A stretch of 64,000 bases of DNA, from assembly GCF_032854445.1 (NCBI RefSeq), contig NC_088304.1, positions 28,777,732 through 28,841,731 of the forward strand, in the 5' to 3' direction. Origin of the DNA: Liolophura sinensis (Eukaryota > Mollusca > Polyplacophora > Chitonida > Chitonidae). Each line of letters begins with the position of its first letter. Within the stretch, counting starts at the first letter, position 1. Position numbers and translations under genes: made by a program. This document shows positions 26,601 through 41,600 of the stretch, in pieces. The notes under the pieces were generated by a model, which made no database searches, was not told the origin of the DNA, and was given only the letters and a program-made list of their open reading frames with translations.

Positions 26601-29600
26601 TTTAAAATTGTTATTTCTTATTTAACCAGGTCCAAATATTGCTTGACAAGATAAATTCTGGTTGAGGTACTATACTACAAATTTCAGCTAAAACAACGGA
26701 AAGAATCAGTCTAAGATTGCTGCCTGATTCTGGGGCTTGCTCCAAGTTCTACACTCAGTTTTTCTGTTGTCCATGTACTGTTATGCACAGCCACACCCCT
26801 CAAACATATTACAATACAGTAAAACACCAATGAAATAAATAAATAAATAAATATCACAATACAATTTACAACAATCCCATTGCCACAAAGAATGTTTTGA
26901 TTAATTGGTAAATTTTGATGGCACTGGCACTGTTAGGTGATGTGTTTATCTTAAAAAACAAATGTTAGATAACTGATTTGAACCTAAATGTTTTTCTTTT
27001 TGGATGATTAGTCCACCTTCCACCCCACCCCCACACACACATACCACCACCATCCCCCACCCCTTCTTCCCCACACCATGCACACCTGGCTTAAGTATCA
27101 CCCTCAATAAGCCATCCTTCTGACCTTCATTGTCCAAAGTGTCAACTACGTGGGCTAAGCCTGTATTCACTTGTCCCGTTTAGGTCTTTCACTAAGAGAT
27201 GAGATCTACTGTTGAACGGAGGAACGAGTGACAATGAACGAATCGCACTATGAGGCATGGTGGGATAGCTGACGGTAGCAAAGATAGGAGACCACCTCTG
27301 TGATATTAGCTACTCCGAAATGTACATCTCTTTAGTCCTCTGTAAGGTCTTTTGTCAACACAGAGTTTATACCTGTATGTAGTCCCCACCCACTTGTTAC
27401 TACCTCACCCATACTTACCTGAGTTGTTGATTGTTTGGTTATTATTTGGCCGTATCCCACACACATCTAAGCCCAGTGTCAAAGTGCTCAAATTTCCATC
27501 CTGCATATTAAGGTTTTTTGATATTTTTTAAAATTTGATTGGATTTTGTTGCTTTGTTGTGTCAGACTTGAGGATTTTCCAGTTGTACAATGGTGAGCAG
27601 TATTTATGGGTAGAGGAAAGTGGAAAGCCTATAGAAAACCACTGACCTTTGGCAAGTTAGTGACAAACTTTCTGACATATGGTGTACAGATGTACACACT
27701 ATGTTGGTGGGAGACTAGTGCTCCTCATCAAATGCTAGCACCCACAAATAAATAGTTGCCAAAGTGTTGTTGATGGCTGATCATGCCACCCGAAAACATG
27801 GGAAAACCTACATGTACTGATTCCCTGTCAAAGTATGGGTTTGAACCCACACCTCATGTGTCCTAGTGACATATTTTCTCAGAGAATTTCTTAGTTAACC
27901 ATTTTATAAACTAGGTGTATTTCCCAAGTGGAAAATCAAATCATTTGGACTGACAAATTAGATGATACATATTGCAATGTATATAGAAGTGTTTGCTGTA
28001 AATTTCTTGTCCAAGACATGTCATTCCTAATTAAGATACCAGAAGCCCTTAAGCAATACGGTCTTCGTATGAGGTCTTCGTATGAGGTCTTCGTATGAAT
28101 TCTGTTCTCCTTATACGAGTACTTCTAACATAATATCTAAAAATATATCTCCAATACTGTGCAAAGTTGCCTCTGCCCAGAACTTGATCGTTGCCATCAG
28201 GGAAATATTCTGAGTATGTTGTAAAACATCAATCAATCCAAAAAAAGAAAAAAAACAGGAGGGGGGAGAGGCTACCTGAGCCAACGTCATGCTTACCTAG
28301 CTTGCATTTGGTCATCTGTAGTTTCCAAATGAACTTACCTGACGCTTTTTTCTTGTTAGCAGTTTTACCTGGCATTCTGCCATCATCTCGTGCAAGAGCT
28401 TCACCTTCCCTCTTTGATGTGGTGAAACCCCTCACAGTTAAATTATCGCTGAGATTTACTCACTAATTAGAGGGCAGAAACCTGCCACTCAGCTTCCCAC
28501 AGTTGAGAAGCCACCCCACTTGAGCTAACTTGTCAAGCTATCCAGTTAAGATTGCCACTCTAAAATAGAGAGTTAAAGTCAGAATAGATGTGGTTAATGG
28601 ATATAAATAATTAATTGTGATAGTGTCTTGGTTTTTAGAGACAGGATAGAAAATCATATAAAATCATATAGTCGTGTTGAATTACTCATCTGATATTTGT
28701 TGTGGGATAACAGTATCCCTGTATCCCTGCTATGGAAGCTTTTGCTCAGACCAGTGGATGTAAATGTCTCCAGTTTTTTCATTATCTCCTGAAAAAATGG
28801 CAATGGTTTCTGGGTAGAAACTAGCAATGAGAATTAATAAATATAAAAAAATGAATTAGTTTGAAAATAAAAAAAGCAAAAAAGAGGCAGTATAGGTTTA
28901 TATTGCATTTGTAGTAGATGAAGTTGCCCATAGGAGCTTCACAGGTTGAAGAATATTGGTCTTCACAACCTTATTTTCCTGTGAAAATATTCCATAGATG
29001 TAGTCATTTATTGCTTCTAGGAAAGTGTTGGTGTGTCTAAAGCCATTATTTTGTCCTCATTTATAGTTGTATCTAATATAATAAGGTCCAGAGGCCTACA
29101 TATATGACAGAACTTTGTCAAAGTTTGCTGCTTTAAAACCGTCTGGAGGAAAGCATTATCTTGATCTAGGAAAGATGTAAGTGAATACATGAATGTGTAC
29201 ATGGAAACCTGTGTTTTATTGGAGCAACTTGAGTGTTAAAGGCCAGGCCAAGTTAAATTGTTGTTTTAGTGGCAGGCGAGATCTTTTTCCAGTGTTGAGG
29301 GAGGGTATAAAAATAGAACTTAAAAATTGCATTATTTCTGGGAAATGTGAACAGTCCCAGCAATTTCTTCCTGGTTACCTGACCAGAAAGCTGTTAAGTC
29401 CATATTGCGGCTAGCAGTATGGAGGAAGGAAGCAGAGCAAAGCCCGGGGGAAACCCACAATCATCCACAGGTTGCTGGCAGACCTTCCAATGTACAAATT
29501 CGAGACCAGAATGCATCAATCTGTGCATAATTGGGTTGTTTTCCCACAGCCTTGAATATATATGCACATTGTTTAGGGCAGCCATCTTGGAATAATCACA

Positions 29601-32600
29601 GGCAAATATATCCATGCTCTGTGGTTGGTCAATATTTGCACACTGAATGGCAAGTCATTATAGGTGAGACAAAGGCTTATATTTATTAAGTAACCATTTT
29701 TCTTTTGCAGAAAAATATTTGCAATTTTATAATCACAATTTTTTCTGAAGTAAAATGTAAATTTGATCTCTTGTTTTAAAGCTTTAAGTGTACATGAGGT
29801 ACATGACCACTAAATCGTAATCAAAATCTCACAAAGCTGCTAAGGTGTACCTGAGGTACAAAATGGCTGGGGTGCACTTGAGGTACAGTACACCTCAGGT
29901 AATATAGAAAGGGTGTATACCTGTTCTATGCCTCACACTAAGGTGTACATGAGGCGTACACCCTACACATGCCTCATCTATACCTCACACTGAGGTGTAC
30001 ACCTCATGTCCGTAAGGGATAGAGCAGTTGAGTGAATGCTTGGGGTTTAACGTCGTACTTAACAATTTTTCAGTCATATGACGACGAGGGAATCGCATGT
30101 AATGTGCCACCACCGTGTTGCAGAACAGATTTCCACCACTCTTTTATCTAGTGCTGCTTCACTGAGACGCCTTACATAAGGCAAGTAAGTCGCCCCGCCT
30201 GAGCCATTATAGTGATACGGGTCAACCAATCTATCCCCTTCATACTGAACGCCAAGCGATTTTAACATCTTAGGTGGGATTCCACCCAGGACTTACCCTG
30301 GACTTACCGCTCCTGAAGCAGACGCCCTACCAGCGATGCTATCGGGGCCGGTAGGGCAAACGTAATCAGTACACATTCATGTAGTTGGTGCATTTCTTGG
30401 CCACACTTTTCTTTACTTAAACCACACAGCCTGCATGATGTGTATTAAGAATCTTCTCGGTCATGCTGAGTGATGAAGATGTGATGTGTTTACAGAGCTG
30501 TTCAGTCGTTCCTCCCTGGTCAGTTTTCTGATGCGTTGGATAATTGACTTTAGCACCTGCACAACTCGATCTAACTGAGTTGTAATTGTCGTTTCATTGA
30601 AAGAACTCTCACCTGATTTTATGTGTAGGGAGGTGTGGCGCGCGAGTACAGGTATGCAGGGGCTTCCAGTCTGATTTTTCTGGAGGAATTGAATTACAAA
30701 TTATTCACTCACTCAGGTGTGCTAAATCTGTTAGCGTAATGTTTGCCTTTGTGCCTGAAGGGATGGCAGGTTGAATCTTGCTTGGGTTCAGCAGTTCATG
30801 AGGTGGGCGTTTGGCTGAGTTACCTCACAAAGGGTGTTACCTGTTAATGCGTCACATTCGCAGGTGAACAGTCAGCGTGCGTAACACCTTACTTAATGAT
30901 GAAATCCGGTATAAGGGTGGTTACCTGACACCTGAGATCACTGCCTTATTGACTCAATCCTGCAAGTTACATCGCATTAACCCCGAATATCTCGGAAGCT
31001 CAAAGATTTACAGCAGTCTGGTTTTCATGGTTTGTTTTCTTTGGAAATGAACTGGCTTTGAGACGGTCTGTGATTGGTGGACTGCTTCTGATGTATAATG
31101 AATGAGAAAATTCATTTGCATTAATTTCTGCATGTATGGTATAGTATGTTTCACCCACAAAGGCGGGATTAGAATATAACTTAGATTTATAACTTATTAG
31201 AATATACATTTTCCTAACTTCCTTTCTGCTGACTCAGCATATTAAACTTCAGCACAAGTGTGACAAGTTTGTTAGTGCATATCTGTGGGACTACATCCTT
31301 TTCATAAGAAATAATGATATGATCTTTTTCTGTAAATGCTGTAAAGTGCTATTAATGTGTTGTTCAATTCAAAATCAATGTTTATGGTGGACATTTCATG
31401 GTAACTAACAATGGTGCTGAAGTGAACAAAGTTAATACATGTTTTTAAGAAATAAATATGTGTGAGAAAATAAACAAAGGTTGATTCATTTAAATGTACA
31501 AATGGGACTGTAATTGAATACAGGAAGTATATCTTTATGAAATGATGGCCATTTGCTGTAAGTATGTGTTAATGAGTTGAAGGGATCAGACAGGGTGATT
31601 CCATGGCTCCTGTAGTATTTCTAGTAAGATAAGAGCCTCGTTTGTTACTTACCCTGGGGCATGCCCCAGACACCTGCCAGTCACCCCACATGTCTGGGGC
31701 AAACTCTCTAACCCTTTTCTTCTGACTGGGCATGTTGCATGACAGCCTGCCTCTCTAAACTGGAGAGTGAAATGTCAGACTACAGATTACAGTATCTGGA
31801 ACCAGATTAAAATGGAACCCAGCTTGATTTAATTGTAATTTAATGGCTTTGTAACCATTGTTCACTTTCCACAACTTAGTTAAATGTATCTTGTGCTTAA
31901 ACTTAAGCACTGAGTAACCCTATTGTGTGATTTATCAAATGAAATATGTATCTGTCCATAAGTGTAATTGTCTCACTTCAGTGCTCCACCTATAGGCTGA
32001 TACCCTAAAATAATTCCCCTGAGGTCATAGGTTCAAGTCCAACTCTTGCTGCCTTGTCCAAATTTGCAAATCAAACATCTGGAGTTTCAGGGATTAGTTT
32101 CAGAGTTCTTCTTCTTGAGAATGAGGAGATTTTATGATTTTTTCAAGTTTTTGAATGAGATATAAGGAGTTTTAGAGATTGATTTGAGAATTCTTTTATG
32201 ATTTCCAGGAATTTGGTGCTTATTTGTGCTTGGTATATTTTACACTGTTTGTGTGGAACTTTTATCTGACTCCTTTGTATAACATTGAATCATTACATTC
32301 CTGGAAGGTTTCTCTTTGCTGGCAGTGATAGAGTTTCTCAAGACACTGTGTGGTTTCCTCAAAACTATTAGTCCGGTTTCCTCAGTGCTAAAACCCTGAT
32401 CACCTTATGGCATAGCGTAATACTTGTAGCCACTATGATGTGGCTAGAAGCTTTTAGTAAAGAGCTAGGGCCTATTCACCAATATATATACAAATAGCTT
32501 GAAAGTTTGGCTCATGACTAAACGAAGAAAGACAGCCTTGTTTGTAAGATGTGTACTTTTATAAATGGGCTGTTTGACTTCGAAAAACATTAAAGAATGG

Positions 32601-35600
32601 GAGTTTGTAACTGTTCTGGCTGCAGACATATCATGTATAGCAATGCATTTGGCACATTTACTGTCCTATGTATATATGACAGGATGAAGGATGCACATTT
32701 GCAAAACTTTGTAAAATCAATTTGTAAATCAATTTCTCAGAATCATATTAGTAAAGTTTAATTTAGTGTGAAAATAAAGTATTCAACAAAGAAAAAATAC
32801 ATGTATATGTATGAAGTTTTTTTGAGAGTGACCTCAGAATGGTAAGTTATACAAATATGATAGTTTTCTCTTGAAATTTTTGTATTATTATCTCAAGGAG
32901 ATATTCGTCTGTACAGTATTCGTCTTGCAACATTGTTTGAAAAAGAAAGTATTACAGCAAACGTGTAACGGAATGTTTGCAAAATTTTTAATCCATGTTA
33001 TGAGCTATAATGAAGGATATGCTTTTTCAGATTGTACTTTGTGATTGAAAAAAAAAGAGGCCTTTTATGATGTTTCAATTAATCAAGTTGGCATTTATCT
33101 GAAAGTTTAAGGAATAGCTTACTGAGGTACCTGAGTTAATCAGTTCTAAAAGTACTTTGGAGTTGTATACATGTGTAGGGTAAGCCATCTTAAAGTATTT
33201 CACTCAGGCACATCTGATTCTAATAAAGGGCATGTAGTTACCATTTCACTTAAGCAAGTATAATTCTAATGAAGGGCATGTAGTTACCATTTCACTCAAG
33301 CAAGTCTAATTCTAATAAAGAGCATGCAGTTACCATTTCACTCAAGCACATCTCATTCTAATAAAGGGTATGTAGTTACCATTTCACCCAAGCACGTCTA
33401 ATTCTAATAAAGGGTATGTAGTTACCATTTCACTCAAGCACATCTCATTCTAATAAAGGGCATGTAGTTACCATTTCACCCAAGCACGTCTAATTCTAAT
33501 AATGGGCATGTAGTTACCATTTCACTCAAGCACATCTAATTCTAATAAAGGGCATGTAGTTACCATTTCACTCAAGCATATTTCACCATTTCTTTGATCA
33601 CATCAAGTATAACTTTGATTACTGTATCATCATGCGAAAGTGTATAGTCATCGAAATCTGAATTACCAAATTTCTTACAAAGTAAAACAAATATGAGTTG
33701 TTGTGAAACAAATATGAGTTGTTGTGAAACAAATCAGGAAATATTTACACCATGCTGGTGTTGTATTGTAGACAATGTCCTGGGGTTTAACCTTGTTTTG
33801 TAAATATAAACTGTGTGTATAACACTGTATTTCACCTAAGGTTTAGCATTTTCCAAGTTTTTTGCTTGATCCTGATTGGTTCAGAGTTTTTTGTGAAGTT
33901 TAGATTTAATTTCATCTCAGAAATGCTTAATTGTTAGCATCAGAAGTATCGTTGTAGGGCCTTTAATTACTTCTGGAAGTGGGTGTTTACATACTGAACT
34001 TTAGGTGAGGTATAGATTAGTGTATACATATACAGTATAGTGTACTGGTATAAGAAATCCCAGACCTCATGTCTTAGCCTTGTGGGTTTCCCAGGGGACT
34101 GGGGTTGTGATTCTATGAATGGCAATGTGGTTCCCATGTGTGTGCATGTTGGGGACTCCAGGGCCTCACAGCCATGTGCATACCACACTTGACCAGAGAG
34201 ACTGTGTGCAGACTAAGGGGCAGACACAAAGCCCACAATCTGCGGTTTTGATTATACGTCAGTCAGTATGCGTGTGCTAGTCTGGAGCCCCATTTTACAA
34301 AGCAGCCGCACAATGTGGAGTCAAGCATCTGCATTACATGTTGTCATGGACATATCTATTTGCGGTTTATAAAGCTTAACATTGCTATCCCATATCCGTC
34401 CCATATGATGCAATAATGCAGTGATTCATTTTGGGGTGAAGAAATAAGCTGAATTGATAACCGCCCTACAGTACCTACAATGTTTTTATTTTTGTGAAAC
34501 TTTATAGTTTTCATATGGGACAAAAACCAGAAATTGGCCAAAAACTTGAAAATTTGCACCACTGTTCGTGCAACGATGCAAAATAACTCTCCCATTTTTA
34601 AACTGAGTTTCCTAATGCATAATTAAGTGTTGCATTCAAAAGACCGTATCATTAAAATAACACTGCCAGAGAAAGTATTGAAATGATCACATTGCCACGT
34701 TTCCCTGATGCATCTTCCACGGCTCATCTAGCGAGAAGTAAAGGAAAGAATACAATTGTATAGAATGTACTTCCTCTGTCTGTATTACCTGTCATTTGAC
34801 ATGCATTTCCTCACCTGCTGTGAGCCCGCATGTTAATTATGCAAATGTACTGATACGTGATTGATTTTGATCGATAACAATTTACATGTTCAATGTAAAC
34901 TTGCCGCTAAAATTCCCGCGTGACATGGTATGAGTCATGTTTACACCCACATAGTCGTTACATCTGTAGTAAAGTTAGTGGTGCTCTCACTGCTTGGTTT
35001 TCATTGAGCACATTAAATTATTAAAATGATGAAATTGATCAGAAGACTACATGTATATTGATGGATTTAGTCTTATCAAGTACAGATGTTGATGATTGTG
35101 GTTTATATATATATATTATATTGTCTTCGAAATGGAAGACTGGTGTCATCAGATATGTGCGACAGTATAATTGAAAAGTAGTAATAGTCCTAATTTTATT
35201 GTGATGAATGATGAAGACTGATATAGATATCATCGTGAATGATTGAAATGGTGCTGATGTGAAGATATAGAAAGTTGGATGATTGATTTCAGCATGACAT
35301 CACGTTGGCAGCATTGCAGCCACATCATGGCGTTTCTGTGATATAGAAGATAGGATGGTCTTGTCAATACCCTAATTCTTCTAATTTTTGAGACAGATGT
35401 TGGTAGTGTTGAAAGCAGAATATTATATTTCTTTCCCAGCTTTTTGGAAAGGTAAAGGTAGGAGTATGTTGATTATTAGATGGTCTAATTAGATGGTGAG
35501 AAAAAAAAGGATGCATTATTCCCGCTACAATTAGATTATCCTGGCTAATAGAGAACAGACCAAAAATTAGAAGAAATAGGGTAAGCAGTATCCAGGAAAA

Positions 35601-38600
35601 TCTTTATTGGACAGTTATTGTTTGGTTTTATTGAAATTGTGTCTTTGTGCTGCGGGTCCAGCATGAATCGTGCTGCACATGATGCATGTATCGTGAGTCA
35701 TCATACTTTATCCAGCCTTTATGTTAATATGGTGCTTTTGATCTTCCATAGGATGATTCCACCTCCTTTGTGTAGCAGAAACTCAATACCATCTGCCAGA
35801 CAATGCCGCTTCAAATACAGATGGCCACATCGTTTTTTTTGTGTGCATTTTCCCCTAGTTACTGTGTTTGTTTTTTGTGTTGAGTAGTGGGGCACACGTT
35901 GAGAAACTGTTTTTTTTTAGGCCTGTTATTGTTTACCAGAGCTAGCAACTTGTCAGGAAGCTAAATCCCCCTGGTTTATCCCAGTATCAAAATCCGAATG
36001 TCAATCCTATTGTGTTCAGGCAATGCTCAGCTGCAAAAGTCACTTTTCTATGAACTAGTGTGCGTGTAAAATCAAACTGTCATTGTCTGCTTGCGGGAAG
36101 GCGTCCAGAGATCTGAGGTGTTACCTGGAGAGAACTGAGGTGTCACCTGGAGAGAACTGAGGTGTCACCTGGAGAGAACTGAGGTGTCCCCTGGAGAGAA
36201 CTCCTGTGCCTCCTAAACGTGGTGTGTTTCATAAGAATTGGACAGCATTGTTAATACATGTACCTTAAGGTTGGAATGCATTGCTTTGTATTTTTGCAAA
36301 AATTGTTATCAACAGCCTTCTCCTGATATTGCAAAATATTGTGGAAGTTTTCTTTGTGAAAATAATTCATTAAATATTTTTAATATAAACATTTAAAATT
36401 ATCAAGTGTAATGTTGTATGCAAAATGTTGTATGCAAAGTGGCCATCTCTCTTTGAGAGAATGTCGCAACATCATTGGTTTCACCCATCATTCAAGTTTA
36501 CAAAAATGTAACAGTTGCGGTGTTGTTAATGAGGATTTGATGAATGAACACTTTGACGTCACGATGTTCTGAAACCCAAGGGCATGTTAAGCAAATTCTA
36601 TGCTGTACATACTTGTGTGGTTCACATGTGTCTAAAATAAGCCACTAATGCGATACACCTAAACAAAATTACAGAAAATGTTACACAATCGGCACCATAC
36701 TCAGACCAAAAACTATTGCATTTCACCTTTACCTAAATATGCATTGTTTTCCTTTATAAGGGACAAACGCACATGGGCTGAATTCTTGGAATTCACAACT
36801 GATTGTAATTTATAGTGCCAAGTTTGACCAGGGGCCAATTGCACAAAGCCGTTTCTGACTTAAGTCAAAATTTAAAAACTTCCATATTATGCTTAGTTTT
36901 TGGTACTAAAATCTGAAACCTAGACACATTTGCCTTAAGATAACATTGAATTGACAAACAAAACTTAGATTCCTAAAATTAGCCCTAAGTTCATATTTCA
37001 AGTTTTGAATTTGATAGAAAATTGCACAACTACTGTGGGTATCCCAGTGTAGGTCCCTAAGTTTGCAACAAGACGCCGACCAATTGGAAACTTAGGATCC
37101 ACAAGCATATTTGTTATGACTTGCATTGTGAAGAGGGATATTAAAATATACTAATGCTGACACTGTACATACATCTATAAAATTACAGCAGCTTTGATGG
37201 GATTGAGCACTGATTTTCTTTAACTGAGACTGGACCTTCACAAAAAACTGATCACTCTGCCGCTGTATATATACATGTGCTTTTGAAATTCTCTCTTTTT
37301 TTTTTCTCCTGTCTACAAATCTTGAAAACTTAGGGACCTACACTGGGATACCTACAGTAGACTGAGAAGTAGTGTATATATCTGATGCTTCAAACCAAAA
37401 CTTTGATCCTTAACAAGAACATGAGTGTAGGCTACAAGACAGTGTTATGGTTCTGGTACACATGTGCTTAGCAGGATAAGTTGTGAGATTGTTTGCTAGT
37501 TCCAGAGACTGAGGGTGTAGGGATTGGATTAGAGATTGAACCGCAGTGAAGGCGAATAGGATATATACAGATCTGCGGTTTTGGTGGTTGACATTGAATA
37601 CTGTGTTTGTGTGATGGTAATGTAGTCCATTGTGCTGTAAATGTGCTAAATTATGAACATGAGCAAGGAAAATCGAAAGACAATGGCTTTGCGTAATGTC
37701 TGAAGTTATGACTTGTGCAATTTTGTTGGGAAGATTAATTTTCTGTAGCATCTCTTTCGCTTAAATAGATACCCTCAAGAAATTAATCTGTTTATTTTAA
37801 AAGAAAGTTTGTTTGTCTGATATGATAGAATGTATTCTGCTATTGCAACAGATTATACTATTAAATATAACACAGATATTCTAATTATTTCAACATAAAG
37901 ACTAAACTAACAGGATATTGTGTTGAGTATAACAGTATAGTGGAGTGGTATTATAGTAACAGAATACGTTCTACCATCACTCAGACAACAGACTTTCTGT
38001 TCAAATTCAACAGATTAATGTTTTAATGTGAATTTCTTTGGCCTAAAATCTCTCACATGACTAAGCCGCTAACTTTGTCTAATTCTGAGATTTCTGTTGA
38101 TCTTAGAAAGGTGTTTTGAGGTTGTGTGGAAGGTAGGATTATATTCTACTGGAAAAATGCAAGGTTGACAACTAGAAGTAATATTTTTTGGCATGTATTT
38201 GCTCCTAAATATGAAGAAAACCCTTTGTGGGAGTCAATTGTTAAGGCATATACAGTATGTCATAATGAATCCATGTGAAAATGTTTGCTTAAGGACACGT
38301 TGAAGAAAACAGGAACAATTAAAGCAAAAATCATTAAAATGTAATATGGTGAATTGATGAAGAAATTTGGTAAGAGAGTGTGAGTCAGTTTCTGCTTTTC
38401 ACTATATAGGGAGTTGAGGGGTGGGTGATGGAGGGGGGGGGGGGGGGCGAGTGGAGAAGAGCGAATAGCTGCCTCTTGTACATCAGTGAATGCTTCCCAT
38501 TGATAAGGAAATGTTGACACATCCGACCCAATCTTCCTGTCCTAAAACAGGTCATTCAGCTACAGCTGACCTCTGACCTACTTTTGCCATCTCTTTCTGG

Positions 38601-41600
38601 GCTCTTGTTTCAACACATATAACAACCATGGCATATCAGAAAATAGAGAGTCAGTGGCTTCGTAAGATGATTTTAAGATACAGCCTACTTAAGATGATAA
38701 ACGAGGGATGCCATATAAATTGTGGAAATTATAACGAATCAGCGATTGTTTAGATGTCGGTGAAAAAAATGTCTACATATAGCCCTTTGATCTCTGCATA
38801 TGATTGATATTTTGCATTTAGAAACAAAATTTGGAAAAGATAATAGAGTTATTGTTTGAGTGACATTAAACAAAACATTTACTACACATAGAGGATTCAG
38901 GAATTTTGTTCCAGCCATTATGCTGACTGGTCGTGTAAGGTCATGTTGCTACAAGATATGCAGGTTAAACCCCCTTTTTTTTGGGGGGGGGGGGGGCTAT
39001 TTTTGTCAAGATTACATGCATTACCATTGCTGGTTTTGGTTAGATATCTTTCTGCATTTCTAATCTACCTGTGATTCATGGATACTTTCCTGTATTTGAG
39101 ACACCATATAATAACGGAAATACCATGTGAAAGAAAAAATATGAGACATTCTGATTTCTGTCAGGGATATTCCGCAGTATATATGTACACATCTTATGCT
39201 GTTTTAAAATGCAGGGATTTTATTTTACACATGTATGCTTGAGGCTTTAGCACAATCTTGAAATCTTCATATGGCGCATACTTTGATATTCTACTCAATT
39301 TTCAGACCGCCTGCTATTTGTTCCATATGAAATTTGCCAAATTTTCCTCCCCATGAGTAATTTTATATTAAATCCAATTATAAAAGGTGTTCAGACATAT
39401 GTTAGTATATTTTTTACTTTGAAATATTTAAGGAATTGGTGTATGGTAATCTGATATACAGAAGCATGTGCAGAGGTTAAGAAATTACCCTGACTCTGTG
39501 CCTATAAGGGTAGAAGTCAAGGAGTTTGGCAATTTATCCTCTGTGTAGCCCATGTGTGTATGGGAAGTATGAGAGTTACATGTTTGTGTTTGGCCTGGGG
39601 CTGACAGGCTGTCACAGGGGCTATAAATCCTAAGGGTGAAATGATAGGGGAGTTATGTATGACAAAGTCATGTCATGTGACACATTCATTATGTCATCAG
39701 GTTCCCTCCTTACTATAACCTGAGAAAATCTGTTAGTGATTACCTTCCCAGATTTTATCAACGATGATGGCTTGTACATGAGAATTTAAACTCTGTACTG
39801 CCAGCAACTTTTAGACAGAATATACACACACACACACACACACAGAAACACGTTGTGGTTTTACTGTGTAGTGCCCGGAGGAGAGGAATGGTGGGCAGAT
39901 TTTAAGGGTACCCATGTTGTACTGCCAATGGATTAAAAGTCCATGATGCAGTTTTTGTTGCATATTGGTGGTTACATGTAGATATATTATATAGAAATAT
40001 TTGTTTACTTGCTTGCTTTGGGTAGAGTGTCACATTGCTTCAGTTTTAATCATGTGGCATGAATTCATTCAGTTTTAAAGCATTCAGCTTGGCCTGAGTG
40101 AGGAGTGAGTTAGGATTGAACTCAAATTTCCCACGGCATCGAGTGCGCAAGTACTATGCAGGTACATGTTTACTGAGTGGACGTTTCTAGAAGAACTGAA
40201 ATTTTATGGTGCAGAAGTCTTCAATTTGTTTTCAAATAAACAGACATTTACACTTCATGACGAATAAAGAAAAAAGGAAACATATTTCATTAAATTTAAT
40301 TCTCCACAACCGTAAAATGGATAGACTTCATTTTCCGCCAAAGGCACTCACTGTGTCCATTTGTTTATGCTGTGTTTTGAAACACTGTTCTGCCTCATTT
40401 TACCTCACTGTTCTACCTCAGTTTACCCCACTGTTCTTGTTTTCCATTCTTGTTCTCCAGCTATTTTGGCATATTGTTTTGTTCATCCCTGTTCTCCAAC
40501 CCCTTGTGTCACAGTGTTGTCCAACCCTTTTGGCACACTATTCTCCAACCCTTTTGGCACACTGTTCTTCAGCCATTTTGACACACTGTTCTCCAACCCT
40601 TTCGACACACTGTTCTCCTCCCCCTTTTGGCACACTGTTCTCCAACCCTTTCGACACACTGTTCTCCAACCCTTTCGACACACTGTTCTCCAACCCCTTG
40701 TGGCACACTGTTCTCCAACCCTTTTGGCACACTGTTCTTCAGCCATTTTGACACACTGTTCTCCAACCCCTTGTGACACACTGTTCTCCAATCCCTTGTG
40801 GCAAACTGTTCTCCAACCCTTTTGAATACACATTTCTCAACCCTTTTGGCACACTATTTTCCAACCCCTTTTACCCAGTCTTGTCCAGCCCCTTTGGGCA
40901 CATTGTTCTCCTCCCCCTTTTGGCACACTGTTTTTCAACTCCCTTGTGGCACACTGTTCTCCAACCCTTGTGGCACACTGTTCTCCAATCCCTTGTGGCA
41001 AACTGTTCTCCAACCCTTTTGAACACACATTTCTCAACCCTTTTGGCACACTATTTTCCAACCCCTTTCACCCAGTGTTGTCCAGCCCCTTTGGGCACAC
41101 TGTTCTACCACCCTTTTGGCACACTGTTCTACCACCCTTTTGGCTGGCTGTTCTACAACCGTTCTGGCTCAATGTTTACAACCATATTGGCTCACTGTTC
41201 TACAGTTGTTTTAGCACACTGTTTTGCAACCCTGTGGGCACACTTTTCTCCAGCTGTTTTAGCACACTGTTTTTCAGTCCTGTAAGCATGCTGGCGTCCA
41301 ACCCCTTTGACTCATATATGGACTAAATTAATACATTATGAAGATCCGAAATCAGTATGCCATTGATGCTGTAGGACCGTGAATGACTAACAATCTGTAG
41401 GACCGTGATTGGCCAACAATTTCTGTTGAAGTTTTTTACTGTAAGTCTCTATTACCAAAGACTGAAAACCACATATCTTATTCATGGAACCTTCAGGGCT
41501 TGGTGGCATGCTTCTTTTTCTGTAGGCTGTCATCAAAGCCTGTTTGTTACCTATGAAAACCATTTTACCTGTGGGCTCTGAACGTGCGTTCTGGTTTATG

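Noticed and set aside
37410-37751. 113-codon minus-strand frame beside the 325-bp MITE, considered as a transposase remnant
   Set aside because: It lies outside the terminal repeats and shows no DDE/D spacing or helix-turn-helix.
40206-41326. Plus- and minus-strand open frames of 70-181 codons with WHTVLQPF or ENSVPKGL repeats
   Set aside because: Products of the 24-bp array, open on both strands with no start context or homology.
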